This document shows, piece by piece, positions 37,896-49,592 of a stretch of 64,000 nucleotides of DNA. Positions within the stretch are counted from its first letter, which is position 1; the number at the start of each line of letters is the position of its first letter. Made by a program: the position numbers and the translations under genes. The notes below the pieces were generated by a model. That model worked only from the letters and a program-made list of their open reading frames with translations, was not told where the DNA came from and did not search any database. The stretch covers positions 92,896,707 through 92,960,706 of the forward strand of contig CM054116.1 in NCBI GenBank assembly GCA_028673005.1, given 5' to 3'. This DNA is from Tanypteryx hageni (lineage: Eukaryota; Arthropoda; Insecta; Odonata; Petaluridae).

Positions 37896-38708
37896 AGTAA
37901 TTTTCATTTTAGTGCGTTATTTTATTTGAGAAATAACGACGAATCTATAACAGTCGCACCGCCAAAAATTAGAAGTAGGACTAGTTGCGCGTGTGAACAA
38001 CAATTTTAAAGACGCCGTTATTTCTCTGCTCCGATTTAAGCAGCGTGTCCTCGGAGAGTTTCAAGATTTTCTTGATAATAAAATCCGAAAAAAGGAGCGC
38101 GTATAATTTCATCTTTTCTGAATCGGCGATAGGTCAAATACAGCTGACTGTAGCTGAATCGGAGGTTTTGCAAGTCGATGACGAGATTTTTTTAACTGAT
38201 CATCGTTATCATTATTTTTCCCGGAACAGATCAAAGACGATAGACCAAGTCGAGGTCGCCACATTCTCTTGTTCTCCGCAACACTTCATTTCTTGATAAC
38301 ACTTCCCACTCCATTTCGTCTATCTGCATAAGTTCGCAAACAAAAGAAGGCCAGGGTTACACACACACGCACACACACACACACTGCCCGCAATATATTT
38401 CCGATCTCTCACTCGTCTCTCAGTAATTTCACTGCCGGTACACCACATCCACAACGCGGCAACTGAATCTCGAACGGGTCACGTATCCCCGAATGATGAC
38501 TTCCGTCTGACGTGGGATCCGAACGCATTGCTCCCATCACCATTCCTCCCCCTCTATCCTCCTCCAATTGAAAGCTCCATTAAACGCGGAAAGAAAAGCT
38601 AGAAAGAATTTCGCGCATGACGAATTATGTTAATTTTTTGCGAGGTGACAAAAATTCTCTCGATAGAAAGAACGAGAGGGAGATAGTAAGGGAAGAGGCA
38701 TTCATATA
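37896..38708. other. Unannotated stretch with (CA)n
   Basis: A CA repeat lies at about 38358-38385. Positions 38390-38600 have balanced composition, with an open but unrecognised surrounding. No gene is supported. Confidence 0.45.
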
Positions 38709-39193
38709 GACAGACAGACAGTCAAACGACTTTATTTAGGGCGAAATTGAGACTTTTTTGTCCCTTCTTACATTTAACTCTTTCGTCATATAAGTAATTA
38801 CAATATTTACATATTAAAAGAAATTAAGTTACATGAATATTACAGTAAAATATATACAATTTTCAAGTTAATTATATATTGGTTAATAGATCACAGAGTA
38901 TTACCAAAGAATATTGTTAGTTTTGTGGGTCGAAAAAAAATGTGTATCAGCTATATTTTAACACAAAAAATTTCCCACTGCGGAAACACCTACGAAGAGA
39001 AGAGAGGTGTAAAAAACCGCGAAAAATTCCTAAATAGTTCAGTGAAAGAGGGAAAAAAAGAACAACAATAATTTGAGAAAAGGAGAAAAAATCATATATA
39101 AATACATTAATATCAATATAAGGGAGGGGGTAAGAGGTAAATAGGGATTGTAGGGTAAGATATGCCTGAGAGATTACATCGTAATTATGATAG
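38709..39193 (-). mobile_element. 3' tail copy of the 32.9-kb LINE
   Basis: This segment aligns almost base for base with the LINE 3' untranslated region at 32918-33355. It shares AAACGACTTTATTTAGGGC, TTAGTTTTGTGGGTCG and GAAGAGAAGAGAGGTGT, and ends at GATTACATCGTAATTATGAT. It carries about 45 bp (around 39108-39160) missing from the first copy. It is 5'-truncated before any coding sequence. Confidence 0.92.
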
Positions 39194-40036
39194 CGGAGAA
39201 TGGAAGGAAGAGGAAGATTCCCCCCGCATCCGGGGGCAGTGAGAGTCTCCGTGTACCGAGCTGATTGACGAGCTTCGATGGAAAGGCAATGGTCCGAAAT
39301 TTTTAGTGAAAGTGGACGTGGGAGGGAGGGAGAGAGATAGGAGAAAAAGCTTCATATGCGGAAGCGTTGTGGGGAATTGAGGCTGGATGACGGGTGTGCC
39401 AAGTGGAAGAATGGAGCACGCGTCATTGGGCATCACCGCTCGTATCTTACGGAAAGGGACACGGCGAGTGGAGTGAAGAATAGACTGCGACGAGGAGAAT
39501 TCGGAGGTGGGGAGAGAAAAGGTTTTGACGAGTTGGAGAACTGACCCCAAGCGCTCTGACCGGTGGCAGTTGGTTCGTTAGCGTACGAGGAAAATGCAGC
39601 TGCGGTGAATTCGACAGAGAAGCGGAAAGGGATGGAAAGGGGCCTGATGGAGTGGGATGCGGGGGGGACGGGAGTTAGGTGAGATGGTGTGGAGGCGGTG
39701 AGTTAGGGGCACTGCGCGGGTGTCGTTGGAAAGGGCGTCGATAGGGTCGGTGAAGGAATGAGGTAGAAGGGTTGTAATAGATCGGTACTAGGAAAGGGGA
39801 AAACAGGAATAGGGAGGAGAAAGTGACGTGTATCGAAGCGTGTACACAAATGCGTGGGTGTGTGTTTTAAGCCAATAGCACGGAACTACATCTATGTTTT
39901 CCGTCAAATGACTTTTCGAAGCCGTGTTACGGGGGAAATAATAAGAGCTACGGGCATGCAATTAATGGAAACGCGTTTAACCTCTCTATAATGTTCATAA
40001 CTCGACAATGTTGCTGATTTTTCTTCAATTGATCAA
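39194..40036. other. Unannotated G-rich stretch
   Basis: Positions 39194-39800 are GC-balanced and purine-rich (GGGATGCGGGGGGGACGGGA). Open frames of 62-121 codons show no domain. No gene is supported. Confidence 0.45.
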
Positions 40037-41282
40037 AACAAAAAAATCTTATGTGGCCACCACATGACTTTCTCCATATCTGTAATGTTTCTAAAAATTT
40101 AAAATAGGTTACATAATAATAAATATATTAAGAAACCGAGAAATTTTTACTTTACATAGGACAGAAATAAACTCAAACCATAGCCTTCTGATACTGGATA
40201 TAGCCACAATGCTCCAACAATTAAGAAAAAAAAGGAGCATTACTAAGCGTCAATTGTTAACAATAGTTGTCGGTAGGTAGCGTGGTGGTGGCAGCTAAAA
40301 TATAAGATATCTCTTACAAAATGCATTATATGGGGAACTTTTTCAAACAAAAGTTGTAGAAAATTAAATTTTCTAAAACTTTTATTCTAGTACATTTTTA
40401 TATATATTAAATATTAAAGCAAATATTTCAAAATAACGGAAAAGCGACAAGAGTAAACACCCACTTCCGTTTGACCGATTTTTGCCAAAACCTAATCAGT
40501 TCTTATGACTTTCATAAAAATGTTAAATATAAAATTTCTCATTAAACTTATTAATAGTTTTTGAGTTAGAGCACCCAGAAAAATGCTATCACATACACAA
40601 ACACACAGACATCATCGAGAAAATGGTCAAAACGTGTTCAGGGGATCTCAAAACGTGTATTTCCGTTAAAATATTCAAAGTCGATTTTTACTTTCTCCAT
40701 GTACGTAGCATAGGGGAAAGTATTGTATTCATGAAAAAAATTCGACTTCGAGATTTCAACGGAAATACACGTTTTGGCCATTTTCTCGATGATGTCTGTG
40801 TGTTAGTGTGTGTGTGTGTGATAGCTTTAATATTTGATAAATGTAAAAATGTATTGGAATTAAAGTTGTAGGAAATGTCATTTTATACAACCTTTGTTTG
40901 AAACATTTTTCCATATAATGCATTGTTTAAAAGATATCTTATATTTTTAGCTGCCACCACCACGTCACCTACCGACGACTATTGTTAACAATTGACGCTT
41001 AGTTACGTCTGAGTAACGATCCTTTTTCTTTTCTTAATTGTTGGAGCTTTGTGGCTATATCCAATATCAGAAGGCTATGGTTTGTTTATTTCTGTCCTCT
41101 GTAAAGTCTAAAATTTTCTCGCAGTTTCTTAAAATATTTATTATTATGCAACCTATTTGAAATTTTTACAAATATTACAGATAAGGAGAAAGTCATGTGG
41201 TGGCCACATCAGATTTTTCCATGAAAACAATACTTTCTTCTATACAACGTATGGAGAAAGTAAAATCAATGTATTGTTGCAG
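40037..41282. repeat. Complete ~1.2-kb foldback (long inverted repeat)
   Basis: The left arm 40037-40700 and right arm 40702-41222 are reverse complements around a centre at TACGTAGCATAGGGGAAAGT. Outer ends are ATGTGGCCACCACATGACTT and its complement. Inner landmarks (CTCCAACAATTAAG, GACATCATCGAGAAAATGG) occur in mirror order. A second small hairpin cassette (ACTTTCTTCTATACAACGTA) sits just beyond the right end, 41231-41275. The 82-codon frame at 40623-40871 only reads across the palindrome centre. Half copies lie at 7.8 and 24.8 kb. Confidence 0.88.
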
Positions 41283-44075
41283 AGAAAAATGTACCCAGCT
41301 GACAACTTTTTACCTACAAAATGATGATTATTTTTTCAAATTTTTAATCGATGGGATTGAAAATGATAATGGATAAATTTGATATCCGAATATCTTCATG
41401 TTATCTCTATAATGTAATTAAAATACAAATAATAATTATATGAGATAATTATAATTGATCATCATTGTCGTCACTAATTTTCCCACAAACAGTTCTGTGA
41501 TTATAGGCCAAGCATTCTCCTATTTTATATAACACTCTGCATTGCTTGATAAATCTTTCTTCCCCGTTTATTCTATCTGCAGAAACCTTTTACCATCCCT
41601 TCTTTTTTCTATACATTTTCTTTTGGTAATATCTGACAGTCTGCCTTTACTTTTAGAAGAATATCCTATCCAGTTCACCTTCCTCTTATTGGTTTTGTTA
41701 TCATTTTCCTCCCTGTCACTCTTCCTAATTGTTTCCCTTTTTCACTTTACACGTCCGTTTTATTCTCTCTATTATTCTTAACGTTCTCAATTTGAAAATA
41801 ATTTACTTTATGTTGAGGAAGTAACTCCGTGAGACGCTTCGCAAGTGATGCATGTCTTCTTACTTGTAAAAAGTCTAAACGTTGCTTTTCATTAGAACTA
41901 ACACAAGTTTATGAGTAAAAAGCCAAGCCAAAATAAGAGGTGCAAAAATATAAACGAGTACTTGGCGTAAAAGTAAACTATACACTCTACGAACAAAATT
42001 CATGTCATTTTGATATCTAGTTAGAAAAACATCTATGCCATCTCCGAGAACGACTCCAATGGAATATGCGGACTTTGGCAAGAGAAAAATCCGAAGTCAT
42101 TGCGTCTCTCCGAGTATCAGGAAATCATGCGTCAAAGGAATGACAAACATAGCTGCCATTCCTCATGTGAGAAACCATCAATTTGGCGTTGTGACTCGTT
42201 TCCGTCGTCTTAGCGAGAAGAGGACAGCGATCCATCAAGCGCCAGAGGAGTGCACAGCAAAAGGAATAGGAAATGGAGGGAGGGGAGAGGAGCGAGAAAG
42301 AAATATCCTATGTGCCATAAAGTGAGAGGAGTGAAAGATAAATAAACAAAGAGGTTGGGATGAGGTCTATGTGAAAAAATGAGCGGTTTGCAAGAGAAAG
42401 GATGGGTCTCAAGAGTTCGAGAGAGGAAAGGGAGAGTGACCATTTGAGGGGAAAAGAAGACAAACGGACGGAATGCTTGCTGTGTCGGAATTTTGAAAGG
42501 AAAGGAGAGAAAGTAAGGTTGAACTGAGAGAATATTAAGGTGGACGATTGAGGGAGAAATATTGAGGGAGAAGAGGGTGGAAATATTCGAGGCTTATAAA
42601 TCGGGAGTTATAATTAGCGGATGGTTTCGACACCAACATCTTTTTTAATGTAGAGACATTGCTTATGGAAGGATTGCACTGCGTAAATGCATTTAATGGG
42701 CTATTATTGCATAAGATGAAATTACATTAGTCGCATTTTCAATTACGCAAATCAGTTTTCCCTTCAAGAAAAAGCAAGAGAGAATCTATAAATATATAAT
42801 ATATTTTCACGGATGTTTTGTAACCATCTTATCACTGCATGGTTGGGAATATTATTGAAAGAAGAATTTCAATTGAATTTATATCATTGCATATCTGAAT
42901 ATTTTGTATTAGAGGTTTTCAGAAAATAAAGCTGGTAATATGGTTACTGGCAGTTAATTTTCTAAATTTCTTTCAGAATGAATTGTTGTTGTGAATTCTA
43001 GTTCCTTTCTATACTTTACTTTTAGAAGGAGTTAAATAAAATTGTCTGCAGAATGTGCACCATATGGATGCAGTTAGTTGAGAGCAAAATTTTTGTACCC
43101 GTTGTGAGAACTTTTGAATGACCATCGGACGAGTAGACTAGTATAGTTCATGATCTTAGGATAAACTGTTTTGGAGCTATTCCATTACCTTATTTATTGG
43201 CTTCTCCTCGTATGCACGCAAATATCTATCTCATTAATTTAATCAATTTTGAAGTTTCAACTAAAATACAAAACGTTTCGTGGTTTTTTTTGTAAGTTAA
43301 CATTTGCCAAACTCTTTGTTAAAAACAAGAACTAAATCGTTTTCGAAACTCTTTCTTTTATTTATATTAACTTTGCCACAACATTATACTGACCCCTCGG
43401 TTTATAACGCGGTTGCTATTAGTTGTTCACGAAAAACTCTCCCATCGATCGTTTTGCAGTCCCTCACGGACGAATGAGTTGTCACGTGGTATTATTTTTT
43501 ACGTATCATACCACCGAAAAACGTGAACGATTCCCATAATAGAGGCAAATCAATTCGGAAAACGTAAAAAAATCAGATAATCACTCTCAGAATGTCGAAC
43601 AATCGAGCGAGTATTGCCGCAACCGCGTGTAAAAAAAGTTATTCGCGTCGTCAACACATGCCATGGCGGCAGCGAGTCGCCACGGTGATACTACGGTACT
43701 AATGACGTATTCTATGTGAAGAGAAATTCGTAGCTTAAGGACTAAACGCAGGACGCGGTACACGCGAACATACGGGCGAATCGTGGGTGACTAGCGTGTC
43801 GTCGAGGCCCAAATTCCCATTTTCGAGCCCCGTTTCGGGCACTTAACACTCGCTGTCATCCTCCGTCCCTCCATTAGAGTGACGTTTAATGGTGGGCCGA
43901 TGGCGAAGCGGAAGAGAGAAGCTCGGACTCGCAGTAAAGCAAATCATACGATGCATGTCTCTTCACTCCCACGGGTCGCAGTCGATAAGCCTACGATCAA
44001 GTCGAATGATTCCTAAATTGCCTTCTGCGGTGGAGAGGTTTTTTTTCGGACCCACGAGAATAATTTGCGTTGAAA
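41283..44075. other. Long unannotated stretch
   Basis: Frames at 41542-41781, 42035-42325 and 42210-42443 are unrecognised, the latter two in purine-biased DNA. Positions 43580-43900 contain more CpG (GCGTCGTCAACAC, CGCGGTACACGCG) and could be regulatory. No exon or RNA gene could be supported. Confidence 0.4.
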
Positions 44076-44955
44076 CAGAGGTTTCCAAACATCTTTTTCG
44101 CGTACCACTCACAAAAATTTATGCGACTTTCTGTACCACCTACCTCAAAAATACGTACACGGTAGCTATTTATTAAGTATCTTTTTTGTTGTGGTGTAAA
44201 AGTCATGGCAGTATTAACAAGATGATCGAAACGGAACTTATGATGGCAACTTTCCCAAATTTTGTAAATTAGCGTTATAACATATTACGAATACATTCGA
44301 ATCACGCGTATTTGCGTTGCAAAAATAACGCGCGTATGTACTAGACACTAGACTCTGCCGAGTCTGAGTCCAAAAATAGCCGTTGCAGTGGCAAAACTCC
44401 AGTAATGAGTGATAAAAACTGCAAAAAACGACGGTATTTACGCAAAATTTAAAAAAATACGATCGGTAAGCAAATTTCCACGATAAAAATTAGAATCTCC
44501 ATTCCTTTCTTCGTGAAATAGTACAAGTCACGCTCCGATATTACAATTCTAGGATATCTTTAATGTGCAACAGAAATTTACCCTGTACGATGGATTTCAG
44601 ATTTCCCATTGAAATCAAATGGGAAGGATAGCCCTGTAATCGAACCCGGGACTTACGATCTTTGCAACAAAAACTATCCTCAAGAGCTCGGCCCTAATAG
44701 CAAGAGGCTTACACCACGTTTCATGAAAATTGGTCTATTGGTTCAAAAGCTAATAGAGGAGCAGACAGACAACGAAGAAACTATAAGCCATTATTTCCAT
44801 TATGGAAAGTAGGCTAAAAGTGAACAAAACATTATAAAATATAACAAAAGAAGTTAGTTTAATTTATTTGCGCAAAGCGACAGCAAACTAGGGTTATCCC
44901 TAACAGCTTGAATACGACTCGTGTGCCGCCCTATACCAAAGTTAGGGAACCGCTA
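44076..44955. mobile_element. Candidate hAT-type element (~880 bp)
   Basis: The left end is CAGAGGTTTCCAAACATC and the inverted right end is TAGCGGTTCCCTAACTTTGG, both hAT-like. The flanking octamers CGTTGAAA and GATTAAAT match at only 4 of 8 positions, so the two ends may come from separate insertions. It encloses a tRNA-like SINE head. Confidence 0.35.
44625..44790 (-). repeat. tRNA-like SINE head
   Basis: On the minus strand 44700-44628 reads GGGCCGAGCTCTTGAGGATA ... GTCCCGGGTTCGATTACAGG, with a good B box (GGTTCGATTAC) and a degraded A box. The remaining text at 44710-44790 (CATGAAAATTGGTCTATTGG, then AGCAGACAGACAACG) resembles a SINE body or tail. Confidence 0.45.
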
Positions 44956-46412
44956 GATTAAATTATAGGGATCATAAATGAGAACAATGCACCATGAGAA
45001 AAAAGATTTACTTTTTAGGATTTGAGGCATTTACAGCTTTTTCGCTCGACAGGTGTAGGTTTTTACTCCTAGATTCGAGTAGAATGAAATGCATGTAAAA
45101 ACCTTTGGAAAAACGCCCCGAAACCTGCGATCGGTGTATCATCAAGGAGCTCGGCTGGGTTGTAGCTTATTTGTTGCAGTTTTTCTGACCGTTTTGTAGC
45201 TATCAGCCATTCGTTGAACTCGATATATTTTTCCCGTGTTCTATTTTTGTCGAAATTGATGCAAAAAATACAATTAATTTAACATATTTTAATGATATAT
45301 TTTAGAACAATCTTTTTGTTTTGCAGTCTAACAGGAAAATTTGAATTTTACCTCTTTTTTACAGCAATCGCATTAGCGTGATTTTTCGCTTTCAGTAAAC
45401 TTCGAGAGAATTGTTTTTTCGCCTACCCCTTTCCGGGTCTCGACAGATTTCAATCTATAATTCGCATTCTTCCTCCTCTGCCCAAACAAAAGCCTAAAAT
45501 TTATCTCAAGGAAACATCCGCTTAAGAAATAGAACTTTTATTTTGAGAATGATCTGAGATCGATATTATTTCAGTTACAGTAGCTAACTGCAATTAAGCG
45601 TGCCATTATCCTATCAGAATGATCTTTTTCTTAGTATTTCATTATTATTCTGTTGAATCAGAGTTAAAGGCATAACATACTCGTACATTAGCGAGATTTA
45701 TTTATCTGTCAGACCTTGGTCCCCTACTACCTCTGTGCACAACATAAACATCTTAGAATTCATTTTGACCCGTTCCAGAGAAAAAGGAAAACACCTACAA
45801 GGAATCCTAGAGATGAGAAATTCGCGCATTTTAGCTGTTCAAGCATTCCGAATTCTAGTGAAGTTACCATAACTCCGAAATCTGGCGGCTTATTTCATTC
45901 CGAAAAGCGAATGTGAACGCATCGCGACGGAAAACCACGCGGAACAGATGAGAAAGGAACGAATAAATATTTCTCTCCGTCCCTCACCTTCCCGAAACTT
46001 TTTGCCGTAACCCATATGTTTCAGTTTCACTCAAACAGCGCCCTTACTCCCCCCCCCCCCTCCTCTCTCTCTCTCTCTCCCTACAGTTCATCACCCCTTT
46101 CTCCGACCAAGACAGTCCGAAATGAAAGCCCTAAGAGTGAGAGGTTTGTCCTCTTTTTTGCGTCGTCCTTCTTCTCCCCCTCGGAAGAGCTGAACGTCGG
46201 AGTCGGCTTTCGGTTATATTTTTGGAGAAAAAAATCGGCCCTCCCTCCATCACGCGGCGTTTGTCTTTTTTTTGTAATATATATGTATATAACTTGTATG
46301 TAAAGTATATCTCTTATAACGCTATCCCTTTTCTTTTTCCCTTTCTCTCTCTATCTCCCTCTTCCCCTCTCCCTCTTCATATCTTTTCTTACATTCTCCT
46401 TTCTCCCTAGGG
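44956..46412. other. Unannotated stretch
   Basis: No gene was recognised. A C10-(CT)n tract lies at 46050-46082, and 46320-46400 is pyrimidine-rich. Confidence 0.5.
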
Positions 46413-46613
46413 CAATGGTTTCCAAACCGAGTGCCGCGGCCGATTTTTAGAGATGCCGCAAAGAAGTGTCGTAAAATAGTAAAGGATGTGAAAGCGTTGA
46501 TAAGTCATTAGGGCAGTAATTTTTCCTCTAATAAACTCGTTATGGCGTGGTACAAACAAATGGACGGGTCCAGAGGTTTTTGTTCCGCGCCGACAAAAAA
46601 TTGGGAATCACTG
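46413..46613. mobile_element. hAT-type MITE (201 bp)
   Basis: The left end is CAATGGTTTCCAAACCGAGT and the inverted right end is CAGTGATTCCCAATTTTTTG. Flanks CCCTAGGG (46405-46412) and CCTTAGAG (46614-46621) match at 6 of 8 positions. The CAGTGATTCC end is the same as the left end of the hAT element at 29107. Confidence 0.8.
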
Positions 46614-46621
46614 CCTTAGAG

Positions 46622-47100
46622 ATTCAGCTCCGTTATTTCCTCCCAAATCACCTTTCTTTCCCTTTCCATCTCTTTCTCTTCTCTTTCAATCTAAAACTTT
46701 CTCACTTCCCGTCTCTCTTAAATCTCCGCTCTTCTCTCCCCCTCCTTGCTTCCCCCTCTCACGCTCTCCCTCTCTCACGCTCTCCCTCGTCTTCTTTCCC
46801 AGTTTAACTACCCTTCCGTCCTTCTCTTTCCATCCCTACATCTTTCACCACATCCATCTTCTCACCTCTTTCTCTAACCCCCTCTCTTCACACCGATCCT
46901 TTTCCCCTGTCTGAATTTCTCTCTCCCTACTTCTCTTTCCCCTTTCATCCGATCCCTCTTACCTAATCCCTCTTACTGATTATTTCTCCATGCCTCTCTC
47001 TATATGTCCAGCCGTCTTTTTCTGGATCTCTCCCGCCCCACCCTCTCTCTCTCTCTCGCTCTCTTCCCTTTGGGTCTGCTCCTTTTCTCGCTTCTTCAGC
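46622..47100. repeat. Polypyrimidine-rich tract
   Basis: Almost 480 bp dominated by C and T on the plus strand (CTCTCCCTCTCTCACGCTCT and similar). Open frames across it are compositional artefacts. Such tracts can adopt triplex structure. Confidence 0.85.
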
Positions 47101-48479
47101 CTCTATGGGAATAAATGAAAGGGCTGAAGGGATCCCTTTTCACTGCAGGCAGTGAGCACATGGCCGGTCTTTTCTTTTACGACACGCTCTTTCTCGTTGC
47201 ACACTCTTTGTTATCGCCTTTTTCTCTCCCTCGAGTTATACAAGGTGTGGGAATGTATGTCTGATATGGAGTGGAAAATGAGAAGGGAGAGAGAAATGGG
47301 ACTGAGAGAGCGATAGACCGAAGGAGAAGGATGACGTGAGGGGTGAGGCGGAATAAAGGCGAGGAAAGTCATAAAACTGGATTGGCTCGCTGATCGATAA
47401 ACTCTTTTATTGCAGTGAGATAAAGCCTGGCCTGATCGATATTTCACCTAACCTTTCCGACCAAAAAGACAATGTAATCGTAGCCAAATATATTTTTACA
47501 GTGTGAAGGAATAAAAAATGGGAAAGTAGCGCTGTAGCTAGAAAAATTTCGCTATGCATGAAAAGAGATGAGGAAAGATTAGCCTAAATTTAATGGAATA
47601 TTTCAACGGTTGGATTGTGCTGGCGATACAAATATTTCTAAGTTTCATTTCACATCGGTGCCATATAAGCACTTATATTTGTCTTTCGAAATTTTATATA
47701 AGCGTGGGAAGGGAATGAGAGAGTCGGAGATCCTTTTGAGTAAGAAATCAAAACGAACAACAATAGCTCTCGTGGAATGCAAGGGAAATTTTAAGATAGA
47801 ATTGGTCCGTGGGCATAATTTGCTGTCGAGCAGAAATATCGAATCGGAGTAATGAAATATATACGTACACATTGTAAATAATTTCCCAAGTGGCTAGTTC
47901 CTTCAAAGAATTCAAATGAACTTGATAGTCTTAGTTGTCGAGGAAAAATGGCAAAGAAATAATGAACGGGCAGGGAACGGTACGAAAGAATGAGCCCCGA
48001 AAATCAGAATCTAAAAGCATATAAAGCGGGAAATGAGGTATTTGAGCGGAGGGGAAAGAATCGGCGTTAAAATATGCGCGGGTTGGTGTTTTTGTCACAA
48101 ATATTCGGAAAAAGATGAGAAAGCTAGAAGGTTGCGCGTGAGAAAAAATGGGATAGAAACGCGAGAGAAAGACAGATGAAGCACGATGGTCTGGGATTCA
48201 ATGTAACGCGAAAGTCTTGAGGGCAGGATGAGACAGCGTGGAAGCGAGTGGGGAAGACATGGCGAGAGTTGTGGAAAAGAGAGAAAGTGAAAGACTGAGA
48301 TCCACTCTTGAAAGCTCTCTGTACTCTTGGATCCGGAGAAGAGACATTTGTTCCTCAGTTTATGAAAATGGAACGGTTGGAGGGAGTTCCATGGGATGAG
48401 AGGGAGTGGGAGAGAAGGACGGAAATTGTAGCGGAGGTAGGGTAAGGAGGGGAATGGGGTTGGGTTAAATATATAGTAA
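47101..48479. other. Unannotated stretch
   Basis: Purine-rich at 47270-47350 and 48140-48470. Overlapping frames at 47610-47872 lie on both strands without motifs. No gene is supported. Confidence 0.45.
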
Positions 48480-48499
48480 GAAAGAGGGTAGATGGAAAC

Positions 48500-48662
48500 G
48501 TAATAATTCTTATATAAGAGCGAGATTTAGACAATCTAGTACATTCTTGCATCCAAACCTGGCATGACAAACACAAATATCCATTCCCTAACCGGAATTC
48601 GAACCCGCGACATTAGTATCCGTCGGCAGATACTCTAACCACCCGTCTATCAAGGCCGATTA
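48500..48662 (-). repeat. tRNA-derived SINE
   Basis: Read on the minus strand from 48662: CGGCCTTGATAGACGGGTGG / TTAGAGTATCTGCCG (A-box region), then GTCGCGGGTTCGAATTCCGG (B box). A body with TTGGATGCAAGAATGTACTA and ATCTCGCTCTTATATAAG follows. The anticodon arm is degraded and the sequence continues past the tRNA part, so this is a SINE and not a functional tRNA gene. Confidence 0.75.
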
Positions 48663-48965
48663 GATAGGGGGTTAGAGGGGGTGAGTAGGGATGTTCGAGG
48701 GGGTGAGAAGGGAGTGTTATAGCGAGAGAAAATGGCGTGGCTGAATGGTGATAAGGGGTTTGAGAGGGGGTTATGTGTTAAAGCGGGTAAGATATTAGAG
48801 GGAGTGAGAAGGAGGTTGTAGAGGGGGTTTGAAGTGGTGGTAAAGGAGTGAGAAGGGAATGTTAATAAGGGTTGAGGAGGAGGTAGCAGAAGGAGTGAGA
48901 AGGGAGTGGGGAGGGGATGATAAAGATGGTAAGGAAGGAGACAGTGTAGCTGAGAGAGAGAGTAA
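48661..48965 (+). repeat. Purine-rich degenerate minisatellite
   Basis: Repeated units of the kind GGGGGTGAGAAGGGAGTGTT and GAGGGGGTTTGAAGTGG, about 300 bp. Both minus-strand open frames here (88 and 114 codons) reflect this repeat. Confidence 0.75.
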
Positions 48966-49069
48966 TAAAGGTGCATAGTATAAGCATATAACAAGATGCC
49001 TTCCGTAAGCGCAGAAATGGATAGGGTCCGTGTGGAGGATTGAGGAGGAAAAAATACCCAAGTTGAGGA

Positions 49070-49471
49070 AGTTACTTTTCTTTAGTTAGACCGCTGATAG
49101 AGTATGTGTCGAGTATATGGGATCCGTACGAGAAAGGATTAATCACCGAGTTAGAGAAAGTGCAGCGAAAAGCTGCTAGATTCGTCAAAAATTGTTATGA
49201 TAGAAATAAAAGAGTTACAGGCTTGATACAGGAATTAGGATGGGAATCACTAGCTGAGCGCCGATTACGTGCTAGGTTAAAACTTCTTGAAAGATTTAGA
49301 ACGTGTACTTTCTCCAGCGACGTCGAAGAAATAATAAGAACTCCCACCTATATCGGTAGAATGGACCATCCTCGTAAAATAAGAGAGATAGCCTGTAGGA
49401 CGGAGAGATACAAAGGCTCATTTTCCCCTAGAACGATAGCCGAGCAGAATAAAACTTGCGATCAAAAGTAA
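49070..49471 (+). pseudogene. LINE reverse transcriptase C-terminal fragment
   Basis: The frame reads FSLVRPLIEYVSSIWDPYEK, then LEKVQRKAARFVKNCYDRNK, VTGLIQELGWESLAERRLRA and RLKLLERFRT. This is the thumb/C-terminal region of jockey-clade reverse transcriptases. It closes with RYKGSFSPRTIAEQNK and a stop at 49471, where intact relatives have FFPRTI.EWN. The catalytic palm is missing, so the fragment cannot function. It is a different family from the LINE at 33-34.6 kb. Confidence 0.87.
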
Positions 49472-49592
49472 CCTCGCGTAGGGGTGTAAACCCAGACCTA
49501 ATTTTGGAGTTTTCCCCTTGGTGTTAATGCACCCCCTGCCAAACACCCTTGCGGTGGCTTGCAGGGTAAACTGTAGATGTAGGTGTAGGAAA
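49070..49592 (+). mobile_element. Jockey-like LINE, 3' end only
   Basis: A reverse transcriptase C-terminus is followed by a short 3' region ending in the (TGTAGATGTAGG)-type tail near 49573-49592. The tail and the CAAACACCCTTGCGGTGGCT phrase resemble 3' ends of insect jockey-like LINEs. The copy is strongly 5'-truncated. No target duplication could be seen. Confidence 0.8.

Noticed and set aside
48585..48662. Possible tRNA gene on the minus strand
   Set aside because: A and B boxes are present but the anticodon arm does not fold and the sequence continues as a repeat body, so it is a SINE head.
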